64,000 nt of DNA from Microbacterium flavum (lineage in GTDB: Bacteria > Actinomycetota > Actinomycetes > Actinomycetales > Microbacteriaceae), in NCBI RefSeq assembly GCF_018717645.1, contig NZ_JAFLHG010000010.1, forward strand, positions 1 to 64,000, written 5' to 3'. Below, in pieces: positions 16,181-25,318 of this stretch. Under the pieces are notes generated by a model. The model saw nothing but the letters and a program-made list of their open reading frames with translations, ran no database searches and had not been told where the DNA came from. Position 1 is the first letter of the stretch. Each line of letters begins with the position of its first letter. Both the position numbers and the translations under genes were made by a program.

Positions 16181-18783
16181 GCGTGTGCTCCGGTGTCGTA
16201 GGCGATCGAGAACTCGCCGTCGTAATAGTCGACGACCGCGCCAGCCCCGTCGAGGATCGCGCGTTGCAGCGCCGGATTCTTCAGATCGAGCGAACGCAGC
16301 GCCGGCCCGTGCGATCCGTTCGCGACAGCCTCGATGCGATGAAAGGCGTCGCCATGGTCGCGCGCGAACTCGGCCAGCCCCTTGAGCTTGACGAAGGCGT
16401 CATCGAGGTGGTGGCCGTGCGGATCGACGATGGATGCCACGACCTCACCATCGATCTCGTGGAAGAAGAGGAAGTCGGGGTGCATCGACCGCCAGTTCCC
16501 CAACACATCGCGGTATGTCACTCCCAGCGCGTCCACGGCAGCGCGAGCCGGATTGCGGTACCAGCCGACGCAGTTCTTCCGCTCCAGTTCGGATCGAACG
16601 ACGGTGTCTTCCCACCCACCCAGGGACCCGACGGGGAACCATCCCTCTCCATCCGACATCAGGTGCCGACTCACAAGCGGCGCCATCGCGATCTGCTCGT
16701 TCGCGTCAACAACCTTCCAGTCCTCGAGCCGAACTCGCGGCCGGCGGAGCTTGCCGGGCTGCGGCACCGTAGCCAGAGTCCAGATCTCCATGTAGAGATC
16801 CTGCCGCTCATCGCTGAGCTTCGAGATCGCGTCGCCGTACTCGGCGAACCACTCCTTGGCGAGATCCTCCGAAACCGCGTCGATCCGCTTTCGCAACTCT
16901 GGGATGTATCCGAGAGCCGACGTGGTCACGTACGCATCGGTGAGCGCCTGGTCGTCCCACTCGTCGTCAAGCGATCCCACGAGGTGATCCACGTAGGACT
17001 GCGCAACATCGGCACCGAAGGCACGCTTCGCGTCCTCGAACGCGACCCGGATCGCCCGCGCGTCTGCGCGCTCGGTGAACTGCCAGTACGAAACACCCGT
17101 GCGTCCGGTCGTGCCGACGAGCGTCTGACCGTGCACGTCCCAGACTTCCTGTCGCGCCTTCTCGACTTCAGCCCCGTACTCGGCAACGAATGAGTCGAGC
17201 ACGGCGTGCAGCCGACCGGATGCCTCGCGAAGCGCACCCCGCCGCATTCCGTCGCTCGACAGCGCCTGTGCGAGCGACACGAGCCGCTTCACCGGCTTGG
17301 CGCCCTTCACGGGCACACTCAGCGTGGGCAGCGTGTCCCATACCTTCCACACAGCGTCGGGCACACGCGGGTTGGGCACGAGTTCGCGCGGGTCGAGCAG
17401 CACCTTGCGCCCGGCGCTGCCCGGCACCTCGGCGATCTGCCCCGTCATGTACTTCACGATCTTGCCCGCGGTCGTGCGGTCGAAAAACGGCAGGATGCAG
17501 TCCACCGCGTTCAGTCGCTCGTCGCCCGGCACGCGCCGCGCCAGCGGGCTGCGTACCATGCGACCCAACAGCTGGGTGATGTGGGTGTGGTCCTTCGCAG
17601 GCCGGAACGACACGAGCACCTCGGCGCGCGGGCAGTCCCAGCCGGTCGAGATGCCGTCCTTCGCGATCAGCACCCGCACGCGCGAGGTCTCCTGCACACG
17701 CTGCGGCTCGATGTGCTCGATGTCCCACCTGCCGAACGACTGCGCCTTGTGCTCGCCGAGCACGTGACGCACGGCGGATGCCGGGATGCCACCCAGCTCT
17801 TCCGCGATCGTGTCGAGCGCGACCCCGATGTCGTCGCCCTCGGGCGTGTTCGGCACCTGCAGCACGAGCAGCGGCTCGACGACGTCGGCGAGGCCCTGCG
17901 CCTTCGAGTAGGCATGCCAGCGCTCGGTCGTCTCACGCAGCTTGCGGGCGGCGCGCCGCACGAGCACCGAGTCGAAGTTGCCGGCTTCGTCGGGGATGTC
18001 GAGCATGACGGTGTCTTTGACGAGACCCGACTCCTGCACCTGCCACGGGTGCACCGCCACCTGATCCAGCGTCCGACGGTTGTCCGCCGCCTGCGCTTCC
18101 TTCATTGCGGTCGCGAACCGGTCGATCGTCGCCGAGATTCCGAGCACGATCGGAATCGGCGGCTGCGAGCCTTCGCCGTTGATGAGACGCTGCACAATCG
18201 TCTTGCGATCGCTCGAGGTCTTCGTATCGAACCCGCGGTGCGCCTCGTCGAGCACGAGGTAGACGGTCTTCTCCTCGTCGGCGATCGTGTTGCCGATCGT
18301 CTCCCAGATGTTCCAGGCGAGATCGTCTGGGGTCGCGACATGATCGAGGATCTCGTCCGCGGTCGGCACATACCCGCGTGTCAGCAGCGAGTTTTTCGAG
18401 AGCCGCTGGGTGTTCAGGAAGTACACCTTGCCGCTCTCGAGCTCGGGGATCGAGAACGGCGGACGGATCGTGACGAGGTCGCCGGAAACGAGCTTCTCGG
18501 ACGCTTGCATGAGCCGATCCCGGCTCTGCTCGTTGAGCGCCGGACTATCGGAGAACCAGATGACGACGGCGCCAGGGTCGGCGTCGAACTCAAACGTATC
18601 GCTGCCGTAGAACAGCGCTTCGATCGCGGCCGCTGCCATGACGGTCTTGCCAGCGCCGGTTGCCGCGGTGAGGCTGAACGCGACTTCGCCGCCGTCGCGC
18701 CGGAAGATGCTGCGTGCCTGCTCGAGGTTGAGCAGAACCCTGTCGACGGCTTCGGCCTGGTAGTCCTTCAGGGTGTACTTCAT
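16177..18783 (-). CDS. Type III restriction Res-like SF2 helicase
   Basis: 868 residues. The start MKYTLKDYQAEAVDRVL is the Q-motif region. Walker A is TAATGAGKTVM, the DEAH box is LVLDEAHRG and motif III is GISATIDRF. Late helicase motifs include ISTGWDCPRAEVLVSFR and ITQLLGRMVR. These are the hallmarks of Res subunits, which translocate or signal along DNA. The C-terminal region has HPDFLFFHEIDGE followed by IVDPHGHHLDDAF. The PD part of a nuclease motif is present, but the expected (D/E)xK lysine is replaced by DPH. Start and stop overlap the neighbouring genes by 4 bp each, indicating one operon. Confidence 0.85.
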   Translation of the reverse strand: MKYTLKDYQAEAVDRVLLNLEQARSIFRRDGGEVAFSLTAATGAGKTVMAAAAIEALFYGSDTFEFDADPGAVVIWFSDSPALNEQSRDRLMQASEKLVSGDLVTIRPPFSIPELESGKVYFLNTQRLSKNSLLTRGYVPTADEILDHVATPDDLAWNIWETIGNTIADEEKTVYLVLDEAHRGFDTKTSSDRKTIVQRLINGEGSQPPIPIVLGISATIDRFATAMKEAQAADNRRTLDQVAVHPWQVQESGLVKDTVMLDIPDEAGNFDSVLVRRAARKLRETTERWHAYSKAQGLADVVEPLLVLQVPNTPEGDDIGVALDTIAEELGGIPASAVRHVLGEHKAQSFGRWDIEHIEPQRVQETSRVRVLIAKDGISTGWDCPRAEVLVSFRPAKDHTHITQLLGRMVRSPLARRVPGDERLNAVDCILPFFDRTTAGKIVKYMTGQIAEVPGSAGRKVLLDPRELVPNPRVPDAVWKVWDTLPTLSVPVKGAKPVKRLVSLAQALSSDGMRRGALREASGRLHAVLDSFVAEYGAEVEKARQEVWDVHGQTLVGTTGRTGVSYWQFTERADARAIRVAFEDAKRAFGADVAQSYVDHLVGSLDDEWDDQALTDAYVTTSALGYIPELRKRIDAVSEDLAKEWFAEYGDAISKLSDERQDLYMEIWTLATVPQPGKLRRPRVRLEDWKVVDANEQIAMAPLVSRHLMSDGEGWFPVGSLGGWEDTVVRSELERKNCVGWYRNPARAAVDALGVTYRDVLGNWRSMHPDFLFFHEIDGEVVASIVDPHGHHLDDAFVKLKGLAEFARDHGDAFHRIEAVANGSHGPALRSLDLKNPALQRAILDGAGAVVDYYDGEFSIAYDTGAHA

Positions 18784-20915
18784 CGCTCCGCCGCCCTCCG
18801 CGCCTCGATCTCGAAGGTTCTGAGGTACGCCTCGTACAGTCGTACGGGTTCGACATGCTCGGGCAGCTCGCGCACCAGCGCCTCGAACAGGCGGTCTTCG
18901 TCGGTGATGACGAAGGCGACCGATGCCGCGGGCGCCGCCGCGATCGCCTGCGCGAACTCCTCGGAGTGGTCGAGGTCACTGATGACACCGTACGTCTCGG
19001 CAACGTCCCACCCCCTGGACAGGTCGTCGATGCGGCGCCCTTGCGACCCGGCACGCAGCCACAGCAGCGGCGCGATGCGACCGAACGCGTAGTTCGCCTC
19101 AACCCGCAGCGGCGACTCGTACGTCAGTGTGAAGAATTCGACGTTCTCCTCGAACCCATCTGCCATCGGGAACTCGTCGGTGAACTTGTAGTCGCCCTTG
19201 ATCGGCTCGCCGTCGGGTGTCTTCCCCGTGATCGCCGCCGCGATCCGCGGCTTCGTGATGTAGTCGCAGATGCCGTGCTTCTCCCATTCCGAGTCGCCGG
19301 GGCGGAGCCTATCCTGCCAGAGCACCTTCTGTTCTTCCGCAGATACCTCGTTGTTGGTTACCGAGATTGAGCGGCGTTTGCCGCCGTCCTGCTTATTGAG
19401 TCGCATCACGGCGTGAGCTGTCGTACCCGACCCTGAGAAGAAATCGACCACCGTTGCATTCGTATTGTGCAGAGTGGCCAAGCGAACGGCATCTTCTGTG
19501 GCGTAGAGAGACTTCGGATACGGAAACGCGCGCCCGCCAAGTAGTGACTTCACCATGGATGTTCCATGCAAGTTGGCAGCGTGAGCTGGCCGGTTCCATA
19601 CCGACTTGGCTGTCGTGCGCTTGGCCCCCGTGTGTTCGACCACGAGGACTCCGTGCTCGTCTCTACCAAGGATGGCGATGTCGCCGGTCCGGGTCGCTTC
19701 GCGTTGAGCCTTCGTCAAGTAGTAGACGGAGCCCCGCCCGTTCGCGAGATCGACACCACCAACCTTTGCGAAACCCTGCTCAAAGAGAGTTGACATGGTT
19801 TCTTGACCAACTTGCCAGCGGCCGTCTGAGCCATCTTTGCGAGTTGGCCAGAACGCACCGCATCCTTCAGGTATCGTCCAAGCGTTTCGCGGCGCCGACA
19901 GAGGCTTCGACTCGCCGAACCCGACGAACGCCCCGGTGGCTGTGTTGATGTACACGGGGTAGAAGAGGTTGGGTCGATCAGCACGTCGGAAGCCGCTCCC
20001 ACTGCGGAGCAAAGACTCCCAGCGAACCGGCTCAACGCGCTCCTCCCGCACTGCGCCCAGAAGATCGTCGAACACGCGCGAAGGCGAAGCCTCCCCAAAG
20101 TAAAGAAAGAACGCGTACTCGTCGACACGATCGAGCGCTTGCGCACGCGGAGAACCGAAGGACGACATGACAATCGTGACCATCTGCTGAACGGCATCCG
20201 GGAATACCTGCTCCAACAACAGCCCGAGCCTCAAATACTCCTTCTCGTCGATCGTGACAATGAGGACGGAGTTATCCGGGTTCAGCAGTTCCTTCGCGAG
20301 CAGCAAACGGCGCTCCATAAACGCGAGCCACTTGGAGTGGCGGTAGAGGTCGTCGCTCTCGACGTAGTCGTTGTTGTACTTCCAGTCCTTCGCGCCGGTG
20401 TTGTAGGGCGGGTCGATGTAGATGCAGTCGACCTTGCCGCGGTGGGTGAACAGCAGCGCCTGCAGCGCGTGATAGTTCTCGGCGTTGATGACGGAGTGGT
20501 ACGGCTTGTCGCCTCCGCGCTCGACCTTGCCCGTTGAAACCAGCCCCGGGTAGATCGGGTCGTTGAATTCCGCGACGACGACGAGATCCTCCACCGAAGC
20601 CCGGTTGATGTCGCCCGAGCCGTCGAGCGCGTTCAGTGCGGCAACGAGGGGATCGGTCTCACGATCGATCGCCTCGACCTCCCAGAGGCGGTCGTTCTCG
20701 TTCTTCGGCATCTCGCCCCGTGGCGGGAGGACGCGCACCTTCGATCCCTTGACCGGGCGACGACCGGGCAGATCGACGGCCTCAGGCGTGTGCCGTTCGA
20801 AGTTGAGACCGAAGGCGCGCCGGTCGGCGAGCGCCTTGACTTCCTTCTCAATGTCGCGGGCGAGAGCGGCATCCTTCGTCGCGAGTTGACGGATGAGGTC
20901 ATTCAAGTGAGACAA
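18780..20915 (-). CDS. Type III-like site-specific DNA methyltransferase (Mod)
   Basis: 711 residues. The catalytic motif DPPYNTG (about 178-184) precedes the AdoMet motif VDFFSGSGTTAHAVM (about 505), the beta-class order of Mod subunits, which methylate adenine N6. The region between them, variable in this family, would hold the target-recognition domain. The N-terminus is helical (SHLNDLIRQLATKDAALARDIEKE). It overlaps the Res gene by 4 bp and follows the helicase gene by 21 bp. It would mark the host's own DNA for the system. The recognition sequence cannot be read from sequence. Confidence 0.87.
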   Translation of the reverse strand: MSHLNDLIRQLATKDAALARDIEKEVKALADRRAFGLNFERHTPEAVDLPGRRPVKGSKVRVLPPRGEMPKNENDRLWEVEAIDRETDPLVAALNALDGSGDINRASVEDLVVVAEFNDPIYPGLVSTGKVERGGDKPYHSVINAENYHALQALLFTHRGKVDCIYIDPPYNTGAKDWKYNNDYVESDDLYRHSKWLAFMERRLLLAKELLNPDNSVLIVTIDEKEYLRLGLLLEQVFPDAVQQMVTIVMSSFGSPRAQALDRVDEYAFFLYFGEASPSRVFDDLLGAVREERVEPVRWESLLRSGSGFRRADRPNLFYPVYINTATGAFVGFGESKPLSAPRNAWTIPEGCGAFWPTRKDGSDGRWQVGQETMSTLFEQGFAKVGGVDLANGRGSVYYLTKAQREATRTGDIAILGRDEHGVLVVEHTGAKRTTAKSVWNRPAHAANLHGTSMVKSLLGGRAFPYPKSLYATEDAVRLATLHNTNATVVDFFSGSGTTAHAVMRLNKQDGGKRRSISVTNNEVSAEEQKVLWQDRLRPGDSEWEKHGICDYITKPRIAAAITGKTPDGEPIKGDYKFTDEFPMADGFEENVEFFTLTYESPLRVEANYAFGRIAPLLWLRAGSQGRRIDDLSRGWDVAETYGVISDLDHSEEFAQAIAAAPAASVAFVITDEDRLFEALVRELPEHVEPVRLYEAYLRTFEIEARRAAER

Positions 20916-20936
20916 CGCGTGATTCCTTTGGTGCGG

Positions 20937-22463
20937 CTATGCGTCAGTGGGCGTCAGGTCAAGAGTGCCACGGGCGAACGTGGCGAGAATCCGCTGGTGT
21001 GTCTGTCGCGGAAGTGTGCGGTTGCCGGGTTCGCCGAACGGCGTTCCCGGGCGAGCGGGTGCTTCGTTCAACAGACGGTCCAGCCCCGGGCGTGACACGA
21101 GCAGAAGCCCGTGTGTCGCGCGTGTACACGTGACGGCGAGGCGTCCAAACGCGGAGTTGAACTCATCAAGCTTCGCCGCACCCGTGAGTGGATGGATCGC
21201 TATCGTGATGCCGTTCGTCTGCCCCTGGTAGGAGTCGACGGTCGAGCTCACAAGGTCCGTGTCTGCGAGATTGTGCTTCGCGCGCAGGCGCTCCACCATC
21301 TCGGCGGCGTCATCGACAAGCTGGTTTCGCGTCGCCAGCACCGCGATCAACGGGTCGTCGCTGCGTTCCCGCAGTTCGATCGACCGATACTCCTCGTCCG
21401 GCGTCGCCATCGTCGCGGGCGTCGCGTCGTCATCGAATCGGCGCGCTCTCAGCGTGAGCCCCTGCTCGAGCAACTCGTCGAGCAGCACCTCCACGGCGTC
21501 CAGGAGCGGGACGTCGACATCCGCGGCATCCGCCGGCGGCAGTCCGTCGATCTCGAGCAACGTGGGTCCCCCTGTCGCGACCTGGTGCCAGACATCGGCA
21601 GCAGGCTGCGCCATCGCGCCCAAACTGATCTGCCGGTCGCCCGGCCCGGCGACGCAGTTGAGCTCACCCCACTCCGGGTAAAACGCCCGCCACAGGGCGA
21701 GCTGGCTTGCGGTCGGCCGCCACACTGCGGGCAGCTCGGCTGCCCATGTGCGTGCGTCCTCGTCGTAGTCGGTCGGCCACGCGCGGTAGGGGTTGTAACG
21801 CTCGTCACCACGCCACGGATTCGAGCCGATCTCCAACGGAGGAAGCTGACCTACGTCGCCCACACCGACCCAAATCGGAGCTGCGCGAGTCACGCTGTCG
21901 AAGAGATGATGCGGAATCTGCCACGCCTCGTCGACGAACAGGACATCGTAGACGCTGTCACTGTTTGCCGCTTTGCTACCGAGCGCGCTCTCCATGCGAC
22001 CGAGTTCGCCCTGCGCACCCAGCATGTGAACGGTGGAGATGACGACCGATGCGTACTCGGGGATGTCCTTGGATGACCCGGCGATCGTCGCATACGTCTC
22101 CACCTCGTCGGGCACTGAGGCGAACGCGGCCTTCGAGACGCGGAGACATACACGATCGCGGCCGAGCGCCTTGCCCAGGGAGATGGCAAGTGGGTGGGTC
22201 TGCTTGTTGGTGAATGCAACCACGGCCACCCGCAGACAACGAGGATGCGCGAGCGCGTCACCGACGAGCCGCTTCAGCACGTACGACTTGCCCGCCCCCG
22301 CCGCCGCCTTCAGCAGGATGCGGTCGACCGGCGCGGTACCGGAGAGCGCATCGGAAAGCACACCTGATGCCTTCGTCGCGGCAGCCGCATTGCCGGCCGC
22401 GGCCGCGGCATGGTGGGTACCTTCGGCCGTAGCTGCGAGCGGTGCGGTGAATGTGACCGTCAT
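20937..22463 (-). CDS. Upf1/Dna2-like SF1 helicase
   Basis: 508 residues. Walker A is KAAAGAGKSYVL, Walker B is VLFVDEAWQ and motif III is VGVGDVGQLPP. Motif V is SSTVDSYQGQT and motif VI is RLAVTCTRATHGLLLVS. This is the AAA_11/AAA_12 (SF1B) set, and GDVGQLPP and DEAWQ point to the Upf1/Dna2 branch rather than UvrD. The gene starts four bases after the stop of the Fe-S nuclease gene, so the two proteins probably act together on DNA ends, as a helicase-nuclease pair split over two genes. This pairing is an inference from position. Confidence 0.78.
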   Translation of the reverse strand: MTVTFTAPLAATAEGTHHAAAAAGNAAAATKASGVLSDALSGTAPVDRILLKAAAGAGKSYVLKRLVGDALAHPRCLRVAVVAFTNKQTHPLAISLGKALGRDRVCLRVSKAAFASVPDEVETYATIAGSSKDIPEYASVVISTVHMLGAQGELGRMESALGSKAANSDSVYDVLFVDEAWQIPHHLFDSVTRAAPIWVGVGDVGQLPPLEIGSNPWRGDERYNPYRAWPTDYDEDARTWAAELPAVWRPTASQLALWRAFYPEWGELNCVAGPGDRQISLGAMAQPAADVWHQVATGGPTLLEIDGLPPADAADVDVPLLDAVEVLLDELLEQGLTLRARRFDDDATPATMATPDEEYRSIELRERSDDPLIAVLATRNQLVDDAAEMVERLRAKHNLADTDLVSSTVDSYQGQTNGITIAIHPLTGAAKLDEFNSAFGRLAVTCTRATHGLLLVSRPGLDRLLNEAPARPGTPFGEPGNRTLPRQTHQRILATFARGTLDLTPTDA

Positions 22464-22467
22464 GACA

Positions 22468-25197
22468 TCACTCCACGTCGTCCAGAGTCAGATCAGTCGG
22501 TGCCGCCTGAGAGGGGCGGTCGGTCGCGTCTCCCTGCGGCAAACCACCCGGCGACACCTCGAACCCGTCCGCGTCACGCACCGGCGGCCACGCTTGGGGG
22601 TTCAGTTCCCCGCGAGCACGACGCTCAGCGAGCTGGTCGGAGAACTCTGCTTCGTTCGCGCGGTGCGGCTTGCAGCACCACCGATGATCCTGCGGAGCCT
22701 GCTCGTACGATTGCGGGGTGCAGGTCGGCTTCGGCGCCGCGTACTCATCTGCCGGCGGGCGCGCGATGGACACGCGGCGGTCATACGCCGTGCCCGCGAA
22801 CCAGCCCGCGTCGGCGACGATCAGTCGGTCGCCGACCGCTACACCGGGCGCGTGCTTGGGCTTCCAACGCAGTTCGTTCCGCGGCCGTTCCTGCCCAATG
22901 CCCTCGCGCGAGAGCAGCCCGACGCTCATCCCCTCGATCACAAACGATCCGCCGAGCGAGATGTCGTCCCGGTGCGCCTCGACGCAAGGCTGCTCATTGA
23001 TGTGGAGCAACGCGATCTTGGAACCATCGACAATGCGCCGCGATTCGACCGACAAAACGAGCGGATCGATTCCGACGACGGTCGCGTGCGCGAGCTGCCG
23101 GTTGCCGGCATCCGTCGCCAGGTCCGACGCGGCCTGTGGGTTCGCGACTGCGAGCAGCTGGTCGTGACAGGAGGCGTCGGCTTCGATGACGCGGACCAGC
23201 TGGTTGCGCCATCGACGGTACGTGCGTCCGAACCGCACAAGGTCGGATGCCGTGAACGACAGCCGCCGACGCCACACCGCCTGCGCATCTCCCTCCACGG
23301 CGCGGTACACCTCACGGAGAGCGGACGACTCGACTTTCGCAAGTTCGGTGAGTGCGGCGCCGAGCACTTCTTGCTTATAGCCAAGTTCGGCGCGGACACC
23401 CGCGTCGTACGCCGTGAGATCGGGCTCGATACGTTTCTTGCCGCGGCCAGCCCCACCGACGAGTGCTCGGTGCAGGGCATCCGAACGCTCCTTCGTCAAG
23501 CGGGCGCCGGGAGTGTACGGCGACTTCTCAATCGCGTCGGCAAACGCACGATGTTCGACCGGCACCGTCGCGCGCGCCCACTCCGTCGCGTAATCGAGAC
23601 GAAGGGCGTTCACGGCCGGGCCCCCGGCGACGAAGTGCCGCGAGAACACCGCCCGCAGGTCGACAATCGGCATCCGTACCTGCAACGCCCGCGCGCGGTC
23701 CTCTTCGAGTAGGAACGACACCGCGGTGCGCGCCGTCTCGCGCAGCGGCTTCGGGAGCACCGCCGGCTCACCGTCCCAGGTGAGCGCGGGGCGCCCCTGA
23801 GCCAGATCACGCTCCCAGCGCAGGCGACTGAGTTCCACACCCGCAAGGTTGTCCGCCATCGACGTCAGCACATCCCCGGTCTGCCCATCGGGAACGACAA
23901 GGTGGATGGGGCTCGGTGCCTCAGGCGTCGCCTTGCGTTGCGCGCGCATCGCGTCTTCGATCGCCGACCCAAGCAGACGCATCGCCTTCTGACGCGTCTC
24001 GGGCGCTTGAGGCGCGTCGTACACCTCGGTGTGCCACTCCCCCACGCCGGCCGCGCTCACCCGCTGCACGGACATGCCGTGGATGCCGAGCGCAGCGGCG
24101 TCGGCCTTGGCGATGACGACATTGATCGTGCCCGGCTCTCCCGCCGGATCGGTACGGCGCTGGCCGGTGTGGACGGCGTGGCCGTCGACAGAGGCACGGA
24201 TGCCGGCGACCACTGACTCCGGCGCGGAGCCGATCACGCCGGTGCCGTCGACGAGCCCGAGGACATGCGGACGCAGGTCGGGATCGACCCCGAGCTCCAC
24301 CAGCAGATCGGCCGGGACCGTGGATTGGCGCAGCTCGTCACGGCAGAGGACGAACATGTTGCACGTCGTACACGTCGACGGATCGAAGGTCGCGGCGAGG
24401 TGGCGAACGAAGGTGAGTGCGTTATCGGCGGGCTCCAGCCGCAGCTCGCGTGCTGCCGCGGCGCGCTCTGCCACACGCATGCGCACCTCGAGTCGGTGGT
24501 CGTGCAGGTCCTCCACGACGGCCGTCGGCTGCAGGAACGCATTGCGCGGGACGGCGAGAACACCGTGATCATGCACCGCCATTCCGGCGGGTCGTTCTGA
24601 CCACGCAGCGAACGCTTCGGCGCCGAGTGCGACCTGGAGAAACCCCTTGAGCATGCGACCGTCGTCAATTCGCGAGCGCACCCGCTCGTAATCCTTCGCG
24701 TCGCCCACGATCAGCCAGGAGCCACCGCCCTGCGCCGCCGTCTGGGGCGCGACCACGACGTAATCAGGCTTGACCTCGGTTGCTTCGACATCTTCGAAGC
24801 CCGGGAATGGGACGGCGGTCTCGTGGATCAGCGTCGCTGAGCCCTCAGAGAGTGCTCGGGCGTGCGCATCGGCCAGCAGCTGACGCGTCTTCGCGGAGCC
24901 GACCTTGGCGTCGACGGTGACGACCGCTGTGGGGCGGGCGAGGCCGAGAGCGCCGATCGCGGTCGTCGTCACCCGACTCGCGAAGGCTTTGTCTTTCACG
25001 AGGCGCTCGAAAGTCATGGCGCGCATCCACCGCGCCTCAGGAATGCCGACACCGAGATCGGCAAAACCAACCTCAGCGGCGAGGGTGCGGCGCGCACGCC
25101 CCGTGATCAGCGGGTCGGTGCCGCGGAAACGTGCGCACGCGGCGTGGGCGGACGCGGCGACCGCGCTGGACCCGCCACCCGTCGAGATCACTGCCAC
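22468..25197 (-). CDS. Large PD-(D/E)XK nuclease with Fe-S-type cysteines
   Basis: 909 residues, first gene of the minus-strand operon. The RecB-like nuclease core has VKPDYVVVAP, then WLIVGDAKDYERV (the D-x-K pair), then a helix with KGFLQVALGAEAF. A cysteine cluster TCTTCNMFVLC follows at about residues 278-288, reminiscent of Cas4/AddB nucleases. The C-terminal ~550 residues match nothing I know and include a small Cys/His patch near 835. The upstream GTG 25197 lies only 3 bases after GGAGG. GTG 25191 has better spacing and may be the true start. It probably degrades DNA opened by the next gene's helicase. Confidence 0.7.
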   Translation of the reverse strand: MAVISTGGGSSAVAASAHAACARFRGTDPLITGRARRTLAAEVGFADLGVGIPEARWMRAMTFERLVKDKAFASRVTTTAIGALGLARPTAVVTVDAKVGSAKTRQLLADAHARALSEGSATLIHETAVPFPGFEDVEATEVKPDYVVVAPQTAAQGGGSWLIVGDAKDYERVRSRIDDGRMLKGFLQVALGAEAFAAWSERPAGMAVHDHGVLAVPRNAFLQPTAVVEDLHDHRLEVRMRVAERAAAARELRLEPADNALTFVRHLAATFDPSTCTTCNMFVLCRDELRQSTVPADLLVELGVDPDLRPHVLGLVDGTGVIGSAPESVVAGIRASVDGHAVHTGQRRTDPAGEPGTINVVIAKADAAALGIHGMSVQRVSAAGVGEWHTEVYDAPQAPETRQKAMRLLGSAIEDAMRAQRKATPEAPSPIHLVVPDGQTGDVLTSMADNLAGVELSRLRWERDLAQGRPALTWDGEPAVLPKPLRETARTAVSFLLEEDRARALQVRMPIVDLRAVFSRHFVAGGPAVNALRLDYATEWARATVPVEHRAFADAIEKSPYTPGARLTKERSDALHRALVGGAGRGKKRIEPDLTAYDAGVRAELGYKQEVLGAALTELAKVESSALREVYRAVEGDAQAVWRRRLSFTASDLVRFGRTYRRWRNQLVRVIEADASCHDQLLAVANPQAASDLATDAGNRQLAHATVVGIDPLVLSVESRRIVDGSKIALLHINEQPCVEAHRDDISLGGSFVIEGMSVGLLSREGIGQERPRNELRWKPKHAPGVAVGDRLIVADAGWFAGTAYDRRVSIARPPADEYAAPKPTCTPQSYEQAPQDHRWCCKPHRANEAEFSDQLAERRARGELNPQAWPPVRDADGFEVSPGGLPQGDATDRPSQAAPTDLTLDDVE

Positions 25198-25318
25198 GTC
25201 CCTCCCCTGCCGTCACTACATGCCAACGCACCGCTGGGTTCGTATCGCGTCGCCAGCCCGGCGTGTGCAGATCTCGAGTCCCGCTGCTATCGATCCTGGT
25301 ACACGCCACCGACATTGA
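25198..25318. promoter_or_regulatory. Divergent promoter region of the defence cluster
   Basis: This 121-bp gap separates the minus-strand five-gene operon from the plus-strand helicase-nuclease gene and must hold both promoters. GGAGG lies just before the nuclease start. I see no clear operator. Confidence 0.45.

Noticed and set aside
17206..19092. 628-codon plus-strand open frame
   Set aside because: It is antisense to the Res and Mod genes, has no recognisable motif and is Arg/His-rich, as expected from GC-rich antisense reading.
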